Shown piece by piece: positions 25,862-38,430 of a stretch of DNA of 64,000 bases. This DNA comes from Pagrus major. Taxonomy: Eukaryota > Chordata > Actinopteri > Spariformes > Sparidae. How positions within the stretch are numbered: the first letter of the stretch is position 1; the number at the start of each line of letters is the position of its first letter. Under the pieces are notes generated by a model, which saw nothing but the letters and a program-made list of their open reading frames with translations, had not been told where the DNA came from and ran no database searches. A program made the position numbers and the translations under genes. The DNA lies in NCBI RefSeq assembly GCF_040436345.1, contig NC_133230.1, positions 3,803,297 through 3,867,296 of the forward strand, given 5' to 3'.

Positions 25862-26110
25862 GAGGCGACAAAATTGGGTATTTTAAAGGGGACAGCAGGA
25901 CTCTGCAGGCGTCTTTGGGGCAGCAAACCCGGAAGATTTCAATGAGATGTCAGGACTTTTTGCAGTCATCTTTGGATATTTGTGATGAAACATCAGGACT
26001 TTTTTTTAAGCTGTCTTTGAGTCAACAAAAGCAGATGTTTCTTAATGAGACATCTTGACTTTTTGCAGCTGTGCTCAGGGCAACAAAATCAGGTTTTTAA
26101 CCACATCGTC
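25862..26110. repeat. Degenerate minisatellite, about 55-bp unit
   Basis: Roughly four and a half diverged units share the pattern GGCAACAAAATCAGG, then TTAATGAGACATCAGGAC, then TTTTTGCAGTTGTCTTTGG. The units begin near 25,863, 25,918, 25,970, 26,022 and 26,077. The open frame crossing it is a by-product. Confidence 0.75.
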
Positions 26111-26460
26111 ATGACAACATAGCATTGAAAATTTAAACATAAAGAACACACAAAGTTTCAATATATCAGTATGATATGAAAGGTACAGAGTAACATGTCC
26201 ATGGTTTGCAGAAACATACAAAGCCAACATTTATTTTGGCGAATGTGTTGGTAGTTTCAAGTTGACTTCAGCTTAAGTTGTTATTTCTACAGAGTGCTTG
26301 CTGATGTAGTTGCACCGTGACGATCTTAAATGCTTCTTGGATGCATTTACACTTTATTACTTTTGGTTTGGTTAAAAGGTTAGACTTACTGTAAGGTTCG
26401 CCCACTCCTAACCCTCATATTTTAGCTCTACCATCTTGTATATTTTAAAAACACATTTCT

Positions 26461-26550
26461 AGGCGACAGGGTTAAAAATCTCACATCACTGTAGGCGAGA
26501 GGGAATCACATCACGGACTAGCAGGCGGCAGGATTGTCACATCTGATAGC
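26461..26550. repeat. Short diverged tandem repeat, about 30-bp unit
   Basis: Three units start with AGGCGACAGG, AGGCGAGAGG and AGGCGGCAGG, each followed by a TCACATC word. It may belong to the same composite repeat as the minisatellite 400 bp to the left. Confidence 0.5.
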
Positions 26551-29500
26551 AACATGTCGGTATAAGAGGAAAAACGAAAACTTGGAACGAGTCCCTGCGG
26601 ATATAAATCTGGGATGGTGTCCTAAAAAAGCTGCCAGCCAACACAGGAAATCACTTTCTTACCATTTCAGCATACGACCACCCGGCAGCACATGTTCCAC
26701 CAGCACCTGTGAGTCTAAGGTAGGTGATTAAAAACATGGTTAATTAACTGAAAAACTAATATGTGTTGGAGATTATTGATTTTTCCTCCCTGATTAAGAG
26801 TAAGATAATTGATTTCAGAGATGCTTCACCATGGAGACGCCTGCACAGTTGATGCCTTTTGCCCCTTAAGTCACGGTTTACGAAACTTTCTATAGTGAGT
26901 TTCCATTGTGATTGGACTTCGAGGCAACACTGGGCCAACATGAATTACCACAGCCAGTAAAAGACCAGCGTGACAGGCAGCCATGGAGGCCAAAAAAAAC
27001 CCAACTACCTTTGGTGTCTGTGTCACAGGATATATGGCTCCCCCCTCTGCGGCCTGTCACCGCTAACTTCTCACGTTCAAGTCCCCCCCACGGGCAGACG
27101 GAGGGGAGGTGGTGCAGTTAAGGCAACGGCCAGGAGTGCTGTCAATGCCCCAAACTTGGTCCATTTGGTACAAAGATGTCATTGAGCCTTGTCTTTGCAC
27201 CTGCTCGAGTCGTGGAGGAGATGGCAGAGGCTCTTCCTATGTGTCTCTGGGGGGGGACAACAGTCCGCTACCTCCCTGCTGCAAAACAAGCCCAACAAAC
27301 GGTGTTTAAAGATTTTTTTTTTTTCAAGGCGAACTGCTGCCATGCCAGATAAGTCAACAAATGAGGGCCAGTGAAACTTTGTTCGTCGTGTGAGGGGCTT
27401 TTTGTGTAGAGAGAGTGGGGAAAGGGGGGGGAATTAGGACCACATAAAGAGGAGAGCCAGGAGGACGTGGTTTTGGAGATGGCAGGTTGGACCACCCTTA
27501 ATGTGAGGCTTTCTGGACGGAGATGCCCGCTCAGGTGGCAGCGGTTGAAGCAGCCACATCACCACCTCCATCCCCCCCATCCCTCCCCTACGGGCTCACA
27601 ATGAGGAAACTGTTTCAACTAGACGAGGGCTCTGCCTCCGAGGCCGCTGACGGAGAGAGATTAGAATAACAATGGCCCTGGGTTAATGATGTTTGTGCCA
27701 TTAAAGACACAAAGTCGTTACTAAAAAAGCCATTAAGGCCTCGGAGTCAAAGGGGAATGAAAGGAGTGTTTTTTTTTACGCTGATTACTCGCAGTGAATC
27801 CTAAACAGAACAGTGATCAACACACAAAACACCAGTGGCTCAATGTCCCGTTTTATGGCGGGTCCTCGCTGTTGTTTCATGTTGCTGTAACTCCTTTTTA
27901 GTTTATGAGATAGTGGCATGTTTCATGAATTAGCTGCAGCTCCTTTCAGGCTCCTCGCCCCGACTTCTTCAACTCGGCTCCACTCATCATGTCGAGGCAG
28001 CAGGCAGAGCCGAGTCGGAGCTGGCAAGAAGGGGGCAAAAAAAAAAAAGCCAAAGGAGGGGGTGATGAAAAAAAAAGAAAAGAAAAGAAGGCTTTGAAGA
28101 AGACTGAGCTCGCAAAGCTGTATTTTAAAGTTGGATGGCACATCAGAGGCACGAGCAGCTACAGTTCTGCCTTTTTAAGGGATATATGCGCTCGTAGTGC
28201 AGCATCCAAAAAGAGCATTCTCTTTAAAGCCGAGCAGACTGAGACCAAACATTCACCGCCATGCTCCCAGGCCTAATTATCCTTCTGGATCACAAACAGT
28301 GAGGCGGGTTTCAGAGGAGCAGACGCGAGGCAGAGGATGGCTACATCTTAAAATAATTAAATGTGACATGATTTCAGCTGTTATTTACATTCACATTATA
28401 GGCTGACACTATCACTTAGAATGACTTAGTGCAACAGCAGAATAACTTTCATTTCCTGTGCTTCCCGTGTCCTTGAGGCGTATGTCTAATAGAGATATGA
28501 TAGGGGAAATAAATGAAAGCCGGGCCAAGAGTAGAGCTGAAAAGAAAGCTAATCATCCAATGTTATCCTTAGAATCATAAATCTGTTCTGTGTTCAGAGA
28601 CCACGAGTCAGTTTGAACTGCTGGTGTTTTCTTGAAGGACTAATCGTCTCCTTTCCAGCAACGCACTCCTAACAGAGACGTCTCCTCCTGAATCCTGCTC
28701 CGAGTCATAAAGTGAATTAAAGATTACATCAATTGCAAACAGCAGTCGTCTATTCAGTAATGAGGCGTGTTAAAACAGAAGTTACCTGGACTTATAACAT
28801 GTTGCCAGGCCTCATCTGAGGGTAAAAGTATTTATAGCTGCTCCAAAGCCTCAAAGACCAAAGCAATGTTGGGACGCTTGACTCTCCTGTATTTATTTTG
28901 TTTTTCCTTCCAATATTCTAGCCATCAGCATCAAGTGCCATACATCATCAGATTCAGGAAAACCTTAAGTTTCAGTCTGACTCATTTAAAGTCACAGTTT
29001 TGCCTTTGCTTTGTTTGAAAATGGATTCATTTACCAGAGTATTGATAGTGATTTTTTTTAGTTTAAACTCAGACAGAACCTCAGGAAGTTCAGGTTTTAA
29101 GTATCATTTAAAAAGATGCATTTGAATTATTATTATAATATTATTATCTTTGTTTCTCAGTTAAAAAACAGATGTGATCCTATATTTCATTTACTGAGCG
29201 TGTAGATGTGTCCAAAAAGAAAGATTAATAAATCAGAACAGAGCAAAAATTGAAGCAAAAGTGACTTTTTCTCAGAGAAATATATGATCCGTTGAACATG
29301 AACAACAAAAGTAGCTCGCTGGCCAAGAGAAGGAAACTACCCGGGTTTACTTGACGAATCGAGCTGCAGAACGTGATTGCATAATCACAATCACTACGGA
29401 GCCAAGAAATACTTTATCTGATGTATCTTCTTACAGAAACTAAGGTCTTAGTGTGCTCGAAACAAACTACTAAGTATTTTTAGCTCCTCTGAAGGGCTTT

Positions 29501-31939
29501 ACTTGAAGGCAGGGCAAAGAGACTATGAATCAACATATTAATCTGTTAATATTGGGATAACAGCTCACATTTTCATTTAGTCTCCCCTGGAAGACGTTGG
29601 TAGTGTTAGTTGTACACATTAAAAGCATTAGATGTGTGAAAATCAGCCTATAGAACACATTTGAGACAATCCTGCCTACTTCCACACTCTGCACAGCTGG
29701 TCAGTTGCTGCATGAAGCGGACGTGAATGTCTGATTTATGGGAAAAACTGACAAAAATTCAGACGCATCTTTAAAAATGTGGTTCGTTGGAAAGCATACT
29801 GACACCTTAAGATTGACCGAGCTACGAGCTAATAAACAACCTGAGCTGACAACAAGCCTGACAACATTTAAACAGCCAAACAATGGAGTAAATTCTGAAC
29901 ATCAGCTGTGTCCAATCTTCAGACCAGACATCATATTTTCATTTTTGATATTACAACAGCAGCTGAAACTCAAACAGCAGTAAAATAAACGTAAACTACT
30001 CAGAGGCCGGGAATATAAGCAACCAGTAGTTAGCAGCATGAAAGGTCAAACCAAACAATAGAAAAACAAATATTCCCCTTCAAATATTTATCTTTGAGAG
30101 AATTCCCATCTCTCTAACATTACACTCAATCAGCATTCGGAGTAAATAAGACAACTGCGGAGGTCAGCGCCGCACGAGACGCAACAAAGAGTGTGGGAAA
30201 CGAGATCCGGGTGGTGAAAGCAGTTTGTGATTGTGAATACGTGCAAAAAGAAGAAATTGAAAAGCCTATTTCTGAAAATGATGCGGCGTGACATGTGCTC
30301 AGCCCTCATCTGAACGCTCACCGCCTCCCTCCCTCCCACACAGGCTTGGAGAGGTGACTGGGGAGAGAGAGGAACTGAGGAAATGCCTGTGGCTCAGCCT
30401 CTTATTTTTCCATGGCAGCGTTATAAACATATAGAGCAATAACATCTCCTGTATGTACCCCCTCTGCCCGCAGAACTGTGGCTGGCCTCTCAAAAAGCAG
30501 CACTATGTTATTACCGCCTGCTCTGAATGCCTTCTGTGTGTACATACATGCTCTTATCAGTCTTCTGCTGTGCTCACGTCTGCGTATGCGCGTGTGAGCG
30601 TTAAGCATGCGACATAGAATAAGTGCAAATGTTTATTTCCAAAGGGCTTCCTGTGTAAAATGATCCCCGCTCCGGTCGAACACAGGTAGATTCACGGAGC
30701 TCCGACACGCTGGCGTAAATATGTCGCAGAAATAGACTGGAGGGTAAATGGTGGAGATTGTGTGTCGGCTGAATGGACCCGACTGTCCAGGAAACAGGAA
30801 TAAATAGGTCTTTGCATGCACAGATCTGCAGCTCCCTAACCAGGAGTCAAGCAGTAAAGCCTGACAAGTTTACCTGTTTATGTACACGAGGATTTTATTG
30901 ATTATATACAGTGAGAGCATTCAGAGATGGAAAAAGTCTCCACCACACGTTCATCATTCAATATTTGTGTAATATCACGTTTCCAAGAGTTGCTGACTGT
31001 GATCGTTCTCCCAAAGACGATCACTGATTTACATTTTATGCCACTAATTTTATTATTAGACCATTTTTATGACATTTTTCTGTTTATTTTACAGATGTAT
31101 TATTTTTGAAATACACAAAATATCTTTAAAATTACAAAGTAGACTGACTTTACATGTCCAATGTAAAATAACAATGTAAATCTGTACATGTGACAGGTTT
31201 TTTCACATAAAAATACTTTCACAAAGGTTGATTCTTATCACGTTTATTAACTGATCATACTAAAAGAAGTATTGATTCTCCAGTTACATTTACAAGTATT
31301 GTGTAGTTACACAGATTTGTATGTTAACTGACAGATATCTTGTAGACGTACGGAGGTTGTCACAACATACATTGTGAATGAATGTGTTTTTATCACCTGC
31401 TTCTAAGAGCGCCAGTGTGCTCTGCTGGATAATACAGATGGCTGTGAAGATAGCCATGCATTAATGCAACGGTGTATTTACACCAAATTAACACTTATTA
31501 CATTTTTTAACATTTTTTAACATTTTATCCTCATTCAATTATATGGTTATATATTAAAATCCAATTAAAAACAGCTCTGTTCTGCGATTTAAAGTCTGGT
31601 TATTTGTATTATAACAGTGTCTAGTCAAGCATTAAAAGACCAAAAAATAAACAAGATCTCATGAAAAATTTAAGCTAAAAACAGTTTTTTATTAACGAAA
31701 AATTACTGCATTTTCACAATTTTTTAACCGTTATTTTAAAGTACTTTTCTGGCATCCACTGCTGCTAGAAATTTTATGTTTTTTTTTTTTGTTTTTTGTT
31801 TTTTTTACGATTTCTGTTTTTACAGTGTACCTATTATTTTTTCATATTGTGGCAATTTTGCTTTTAACCTTTTCTCCAGGCGTTCGTCCAAAACCTAAGT
31901 GACAAAATAGGTAAGTTATCTATGCAATGCTTAACATAA
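26551..31939. other. Intergenic DNA, no gene seen
   Basis: A long stretch of unique-looking DNA. It contains A-rich and T-rich runs (near 27,315, 28,040-28,090 and 31,780-31,806) and short direct repeats of cattttttaa at 31,500-31,524. Many short open frames occur on both strands, none with a recognisable domain or splice structure. Confidence 0.4.
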
Positions 31940-32230
31940 AGTGTCTTTGTAAGGTGTTGAGTAATGTGCCGGGCCACCAGAACAGCTACGCTACTTCTTA
32001 GCATTGATTGAAGTCTCTGGCACTCCTCAACCCATTTGATGCATTGATGATGGTGTTGGAGAGCGTCTGTCTAACAGGTCTGTCCAAAAATCACCCATAT
32101 GTGCTAGATTAGGTTGATATCTGGTGACTGTGAAGGCCGCAGCGTATTATTCACATCAGCTGGATCGGAGCGTTGTCGTCCTGGAAGAGACTACTTTTTA
32201 TTGATATGCAGTGACCCTTCCCTCTGAGGT
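31940..32230 (-). mobile_element. Decayed Tc1/mariner-like transposase fragment
   Basis: Read on the minus strand, the fragment shows SPDINLI-HIW, matching the SPDLNPIEHLW signature around the last catalytic acid of Tc1 transposases. It is followed by an MLRSS...ARHIT stretch like the C-terminus. Stop codons interrupt the frame and only the C-terminal third is present, with no terminal repeat seen. This is an old, inactive DNA-transposon piece. Confidence 0.6.
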
Positions 32231-33374
32231 GATGCAAACCCTGCCAGCAAAACGCAAAATTCCCACAAAATAACAGGGCGGCAAAAATACAAAATCAAAT
32301 CAAGATCAGGAATATTTGTGACCTGTGAGTTCAGAACGGTGTGTCTCGTTGTTCTGTTTTGACATTCGAAGCTTCACGTCGGTATAAAATCGTGCTGTTT
32401 CGTCTCTCTGCTTCGTATTTAGCACTTGTTTTTGTCCTCGTTGTGTTTTTCACAATGTTTGAACGAATTAAAATACTTTTCCATCCTTTCCCGCCTCGGC
32501 CTGTATGTCACACTCGTCATCTGTCTCTCTTTATTTAATTGTGAAATTATAGTTTTTTGGGTCTTATGATTTATCAGTCTGTTGACAGCAACAATACATA
32601 ATCTCTCCAACATCTCTACATGCAGACAGACAATAAACAACAAAGCAATCTAAAATTGTGTTGTTTGTCATTTTCTTGTTTTTGCCATCTTTCGTCTGTA
32701 ATTACACGTTCACGTATCAAAAATACCGTATGAATAACATCCCATGATGTGTCCTTGTCTGCCTCTTCAAGCATTTCTAAAATTACCTTTTCAAGAATTA
32801 CTTACAAAACACATATAAAATCTATTGTTGGGATGGCATCTCTGCGTGTTTTCTCCATAATTTACATTCAGTACTTGATATCGCCGTGAAAGCCTGAACT
32901 ATTTATGAGCTCTTCAACATCTTGGAGCATTTCTTCGTAGATATTCTGATGAATTTCTTTGAACAGGCCTGATTCTGACTCTGTTGTGAAGATGCACCAG
33001 CTGGACGGAGCACGGCTCACAGTCTGCCTCCTGTTGTGCTTCAATGGCAACGTCCAATTAAGGTTTTAAGACTGTTTTTTATCATGGTGAGGAATCACAC
33101 TGGGAAGAGTACTCGCACAGTTTGGTTAGGTTTAGGAAGAGATCACGGTTTGGGTTAAAATAACTCAGTTACTGGAGTAACTTAAAGTGGCACAGACATT
33201 TTTCCCCCTCTCGTTTCCAAGTGGTATCACTGCAAAGACAACTGGACAACACATGACTTCACAGGGAACCAACATAAACACAGATGGTTTTTATTATTCC
33301 ATATTCATTACATTGTGCAATCAACAGTTACTTCACAATGATACGATGAAGCAGAGAACTTGTCTCGTGCCGGT
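32231..33374. other. Intergenic DNA with minor repeat wording
   Basis: No gene recognised. Bases 33,120-33,190 contain ggtttggttaggtttagg-like wording common in fish repeats. Confidence 0.45.
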
Positions 33375-33528
33375 TTAAAAGGTCCAATTGGTAAGAAAGT
33401 TGATTTTATAAGTGTCATTCCCAACTTGTCAAATACTGATGCTTTGGGATGGAGGCCAACACGACCCAGTTTTTGACAAGTTGGGAACGAGACTTTAAAA
33501 TCAACTTTGTTACAAGCTGCCCCATTAA
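33375..33528. mobile_element. MITE-like TIR element, copy A
   Basis: An inverted repeat of about 55-60 bp per arm folds almost the whole element. Both arms contain AAAGTTGATTTTA and CCCAACTTGTCAAA. TTAA lies at both edges (33,375-33,378 and 33,525-33,528). The centre (ACTGATGCTTTGGGATGGAGG) matches the centre of the element at 61.9 kb, so both belong to one family. It has no coding capacity. Confidence 0.65.
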
Positions 33529-33659
33529 GTTACGTACCTACATGTGTACGTTAGGTGGACAATCCCCCAAAAATCCATAAAGACTCATTTGATTTGACCA
33601 ACTAGAGCATAAAAGAGGTACAACTACTACAAGTACAGGCAACTTTGTTTAAAATCTTT

Positions 33660-33940
33660 ATCTGGAATTAAACCTTGACGTGCTTTCCCAGATTGAAGGG
33701 CACATTTTTGTGGGCAGTGATTCTCCTGTGATGAACACAGAACACGTCCTATCACATTTTAGAGAAGACGGGAAAATTAATCTATCTAGATATTCATGTA
33801 AAGATAATGGACGGTATTTAAAGCTACTAGACGTGCCGTACCCCCAGACTACAGAGCAGCTGCTTTGCCACTTATACAACCTCGATACATCGGACTTTGA
33901 CCCAGTGACCAGCAGAAATCCCCAATATTTTCTCTGATGA
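33660..33940. other. Unclassified stretch open on both strands
   Basis: Both strands stay open for more than 80 codons here. On the + strand an acceptor-like tgctttcccag at 33,681-33,691 precedes the open stretch, which would end at a stop near 33,937. The peptide matches no family I know and no donor partner is evident. A DR2-type nuclear-receptor motif lies at 33,898-33,911. It could be an enhancer or an unrecognised terminal exon; the former seems more likely. Confidence 0.2.
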
Positions 33941-35324
33941 TCATATAGAGGCATCAGTACCAACTTGAGGCTGTTTCATAATCAGTTAAAACATCGTTGT
34001 TGTCACACGTTTTCTGTTCAGCTCCTTTATATTTCACACTTGATGCTAATCTGTGACAACACAGTCTCGGCTCTCTGTCCTTTGGGTTTCTCTCACTCAG
34101 ACATCAGAAGCAAGAAAGTCACAATCCCCAAACTCCAGCAGCTCCGTCTTCACACAAACTGCTCTTCTTTAAAGGGAGTCTGCTGACAGCAGCTCCAGAG
34201 CCAGAGAGTCTTCCCTTTTCCACAATCTCACATTCTCATACATACATCTGAGTTTGTGAAACAGTTTTTTGGCGACGCACTATGAGCCCCGGGGATTATT
34301 GTCATAGCCAACCCCGATATTATAGAATTACAGTCAGACAGAGCGACTCCTGGTGCTGCGCGGACAATTACTCTGCGGCCTGGATCTCAGTGGAAAAGCT
34401 GCATTAGAGAAAAAAACCTCAGTCTATCAGATGCTGAAAAACAGGGAAGTGTTGGCAGATTATGTGTCAATACCAACCAAAGTAATCACTGCGGGGCTCA
34501 GAGGGGGTCTGACTCGGCTTTATTAGAAAGTTCCTCTCCAAGAAGAAATGCAACACCGGTGGGTTTTTGTGCTTAATGCAGACGGACGTTGACCAAAGAA
34601 ACATTCGTATGAACTGTTTGCCTTTGTTTTAAGACCATAACGAAGCGTATTTACACTATGAAACATCTTACGCTGGACTCCCCGGGCTGGAATAACCTTT
34701 AATGTAGTCAGAGAGCATACTTTAACGTCTTCAAAGACTCCCTCCATCCCCAGGAGCTGTCACGGACAAACCACACTTTCATATTAGATTCCACATCCAG
34801 AGACATCCAGGAGTTTGACGGCTCTTTGGCACGTCCAATCCAAAGACACTTACAGCAGTGTTTAGCTCTCTCCTGTGGAGGCTTCATCATCTGCACTGAT
34901 GTCCGTCCAGACGCCACACTGAGCAGTCTGCTGCCTCCATCTTGTGGTGAGTCCTGTATTTTTTTGAGCGTAGCAGGCCTGCTGGGATTTGACACAGAAA
35001 CAAGGCAGCTGAAGGTGGCAGTGTGCCTCCACAAGAGGTTTAATCTATAAAATATCTGAGCCACAGAGAGACTGAGAGGATTTACTCTGAGGTACAAGGC
35101 TGCAGAGAGGAACTGTGTCCTTATATAGCATTTTTTTGGTCTTTTTAATTCAACCATGTTGTGTTTTCAGCCCCTCATTTTATAGACAAACAATCAGAGC
35201 ACTGTAATAAAGAGCTAGGTATGTATAAAGAACAAAAAAAGCATAAAAAATAACCACTATAAATATGATTTTCTCCCAAATATTCATTTTAAAACACAGA
35301 GATTTAAACATGTTACACAGCAGC
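33941..35324. other. Intergenic DNA, no gene seen
   Basis: Unique-looking sequence. The open frame on the minus strand at 34,708-35,157 has no domain or exon structure. Nothing else was supported. Confidence 0.45.
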
Positions 35325-35905
35325 GTTGTAAAAACTACCTTAAAGTCATACTTGAGTAAAAGTAAAGATATCCTTTTAAAATATTACATGAATAGTACTT
35401 GAGTACAAGTCTTAAAGTACCTGACTTTAAATGTACTTGAGTTAATATAAAATATTTCTTATGGCCACAACAAAACATCCAGTTGGCTCCATCCGTCACC
35501 AGCAGCATATAAGGAGGACGCAAGTTTGCAAAAAGAAATAAGTTTTATTCACAAGTAATAGCTAGATTAACCAAACCTATGTGAGTCTGGAGGCAAGAAC
35601 CAGAACTTTACCTCCCTAAACTAAAAAGGCAACATAACTAAACTAATAAACAATCCTCAAAAGAAAAGAAAAGCACCAACTGAGGAAAAAGACAGAAACA
35701 CTGATCAGGTCGGGACTACATCAGGACTCAACCTCCCTTAAATATGGAGCCTAATCACCGGATCAGAACCACCTGAGAGGGAAAAGTGCGGAGAAGAGGA
35801 TTTTAATCAAGTCTCTGATACAATAACAATTTAAAAAATGTGCTACTTTGGCTCTGATGCAACATGCAACCTGCAAAGTAACTAGTAACTGAAGTAGTGT
35901 CCAGC
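35325..35905. repeat. Composite dispersed-repeat remnant
   Basis: Bases 35,335-35,460 are built of acttgagtaaaagtaaag and gtacttgagtacaagt wording, and 35,870-35,895 carries gcaaagtaactagtaact. Both are hallmarks of a very common teleost repeat. The roughly 370 bases between them read differently and may be a separate insertion. No coding capacity is seen. Confidence 0.45.
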
Positions 35906-36134
35906 TTTGAATCCAAATTCTACAAATAAAAGAAAAACAATAGAAACATTTAACATTTAATCAACATGTCAACTCATTCATCAGCTGATATGAAGGTGAA
36001 GGTGACTCAGAGTAGGTTTCCCTGTGGTTTGATGGTGTGTTGTAACTGGGACAGTAGGTGGAGCTGTTTCAGCACAAGTGGGATCATCTGGACACACTTT
36101 GTCTCCAGCTCTGTAAAAACTGTCCTCAAACAGG

Positions 36135-36139
<5 letters not shown>

Positions 36140-36198
<59 letters not shown>
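36140..36198. repeat. (GT)n microsatellite, long and pure
   Basis: About 29 uninterrupted GT units, the longest pure dinucleotide run in the window. It is probably highly polymorphic and can adopt Z-DNA. Confidence 0.97.
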
Positions 36199-36200
<2 letters not shown>

Positions 36201-37070
36201 AAAGTTAATATGCAGAGCTTGAATAAATCATGTCAGACTACAATTTCCAAAGTTTTAAATGCTGATCTTCACTCAACTTATTTCAATTTTTAGTCCAACT
36301 CATCACATAAGACGACTGTTAGATTTGCAGATATTGGATTTTAGGACTAATGATACTCTCCAGTAAACTTATGGTGTAAATGTTTACAGTTGTAAAGAAA
36401 GAAGATGTTCTTCATCCTTCTACTGTGAGGGATATCGAATTAACGACCCTGGTTTTCAGCAGCCTCACGAAAAGTTAAGCAATGCCTTGATGAAAAGATA
36501 AAAAGCAAATGTCTGATTTTTTTCTCCAGACACCTTAATTAGCCACGAAAGCAGGTTTTAAACTCTTCAAAGACACTGATTTGTTATTTCTGGCCTCGGG
36601 ACATGTAACGATTCAACAACACGTCTGGATTGTCAAGCAAGTTTCAGATGAGACCTTTTTGACAGTTAACAATATTAATACACCTAATTGACTTGCTGCC
36701 TTTAGCACTGGAAGGTGGAGAGAGCACTTCTGGAGAAAGGCCATTCATTTTTGAATATATATATTTATATTTCACTCTTCTGAATGCTTTAGTGGCGACC
36801 GTCCCGACCTGAAGCGTCAGTATTTGACTGAAAAATCAACTTTTCTGACAAATATGAGCTTTAAAGACCAAAACAGTGATGACATTTTCTTGAAAAGTCG
36901 GGAAATGATGCCTGGTTTTAGGACTGTGTGAGGGGTTGAGAACTGATTTTAGTTTTCAGATCAGTATCAGTGTTAGTCAAGTAATGACAGGTACTGTATT
37001 AGGATATGATAAAAGAAAACAAGACTAAATAAACTATAAGTCCTTTGAAAAACAGCAATATTAAACAATT
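36199..37070. other. Intergenic DNA upstream of foxi1
   Basis: No gene is seen. Bases 36,590-36,840 are non-repetitive with several ATTA words and could belong to the upstream control region of the forkhead gene. Confidence 0.35.
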
Positions 37071-37215
37071 GCATGTGAGCATTATTTGGCAGTATGAGCA
37101 GGATACACGAGCTGAGTAATTAGGTGCGGTCGCCCTAATTTTAATTAGGTTTTCATGTTGTAGCCTCGATGGATAAGATCAGATATAATTCATGCAATAA
37201 TGACTTATATCGTTA
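37071..37215. promoter_or_regulatory. Candidate enhancer with clustered homeodomain sites
   Basis: Within 33 bases (37,117-37,149) the homeodomain core AATTAGG occurs three times: direct, inverted (CCTAATT), then direct. The last two form the palindrome-like CCTAATTTTAATTAGG. GATA-type words (GGATAAGATC, CAGATAT) follow within 40 bases. The block lies about 1.3 kb before the foxi1 start codon and is free of simple repeats. Enhancer function is inferred. Confidence 0.4.
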
Positions 37216-38117
37216 TAACCGTCGGCTGTTTAAAGCAGTGCTGAACACCAGACCTGTGGATGTAAAGCTGAAGAAAGGCAAGATTTTTCTGATTACTAAG
37301 AGGTCTTTAGTTTTGAAAGTGCTGCAGAGACTAACATGACACGAACACAGATTAAACTGAAGACACTTTTTCACCTTTTTTCATGAGCCCACTGACAGCC
37401 CGAGGCTCCGACCTTCATTTGTTTTTCCTTCTTTGGTTCTTTTTCTGTATAAATGCTGCGACGTCTCAACTGGACCGTGAAACTTTTTGTTCAGTGCAAA
37501 TTAAACCAAATGTTTCTTCTTCTCTGTCCAAACTTAGAACCACAAATATTGGATGGTGTGGTTACTGAGTCGTCTGGTTTTTTTTTCATTTCAACATTTG
37601 GAAGGAATAAATGAACATCAAACACTTAATTTCCTGCATTCTGGTGATTTTATGCACTGATTTGTCACTTTTGTGCATCAATATATAGTGGAAATGTTGT
37701 TTTTATCGATGTAAAGGAAAAGACAAAAATCAGGCAATGTGTCTGTGTTAAATAATGAGGGGAACTGATGACGTAATTTACATCTTAAATGTTTTTATGT
37801 TTTTGTATTTTGAACAATCTCTGCACAACATTTCCTTCAGGATTACAAGTTCTGTCATAACTGATCTTCTCTCATCACCCAGATAATTCATTTCTTCTTC
37901 ATCTTCAAGAAGCTGAAACATGGAAAAAGTATTTAAAAGTGCAGATTTCCATCAGAGCTCGGCAGCCTGACCTCACTCCACTGACGATCCAAAGTTTTCT
38001 GAAGTGAGAAGCTCAAGAAAAAGTCATTCTGAGAGTGATTATTTCAGTGTGAGTGCAGTTTGTTGCTTGTTGCTGAGGTTATATAATCCCAGCAGCCCCT
38101 CAGAGACAATGTGAGCC
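37216..38117. other. Upstream flank of foxi1
   Basis: AT-rich non-coding sequence. No distinct motif cluster or repeat was recognised. Confidence 0.4.
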
Positions 38118-38139
38118 CAGCAGCAGCAGCAGCAGCAGC
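38118..38139. repeat. (CAG)n trinucleotide repeat
   Basis: About seven CAG units, roughly 200 bases before the inferred foxi1 transcription start, outside the coding region. Confidence 0.9.
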
Positions 38140-38225
38140 CTGTTGTGTCTCTCCGGGAGGTTTTTGCCAGGGGGAAACATTTGGGAACCACTGACCCAGT
38201 CTCTGCTGAACGAGGTGGAACATGA

Positions 38226-38320
38226 CCACACCCCCCTGTTACTCAGTGTGTGTCTATTGGCTGCTGGGAGTTATCCTGAGCCTGGATGTGGCTGCTGTCA
38301 AGGCTTTATACTATTAAAAC
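38226..38320 (+). promoter_or_regulatory. foxi1: Proximal promoter of foxi1
   Basis: The region contains a CACCC-type word (CACACCCCCC near 38,227), an inverted CCAAT box (ATTGG, 38,256-38,260) and a TATA-like stretch (TTTATACTATTAAAA, from about 38,305). They sit in the expected order for a start near 38,335-38,345, which leaves a 5'UTR of about 90 bases without an upstream ATG. Confidence 0.45.
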
Positions 38321-38430
38321 TCCTCAAACTGCTCCATCCTCCCCGACACTTGTTGCTGCTGCCTGCGCACCGCCGGGAGAGGCCACCTGAACCGCTTCAG
38401 CATTTCCTTTGGGATTTCCCGCGGGGAGTG

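Noticed and set aside
38143-38430. N-terminal extension of the FoxI protein by 96 in-frame codons
   Set aside because: There is no ATG in this extension. It covers the CCAAT and TATA-like promoter words, and the FoxI-like sequence begins at MNSIDP.
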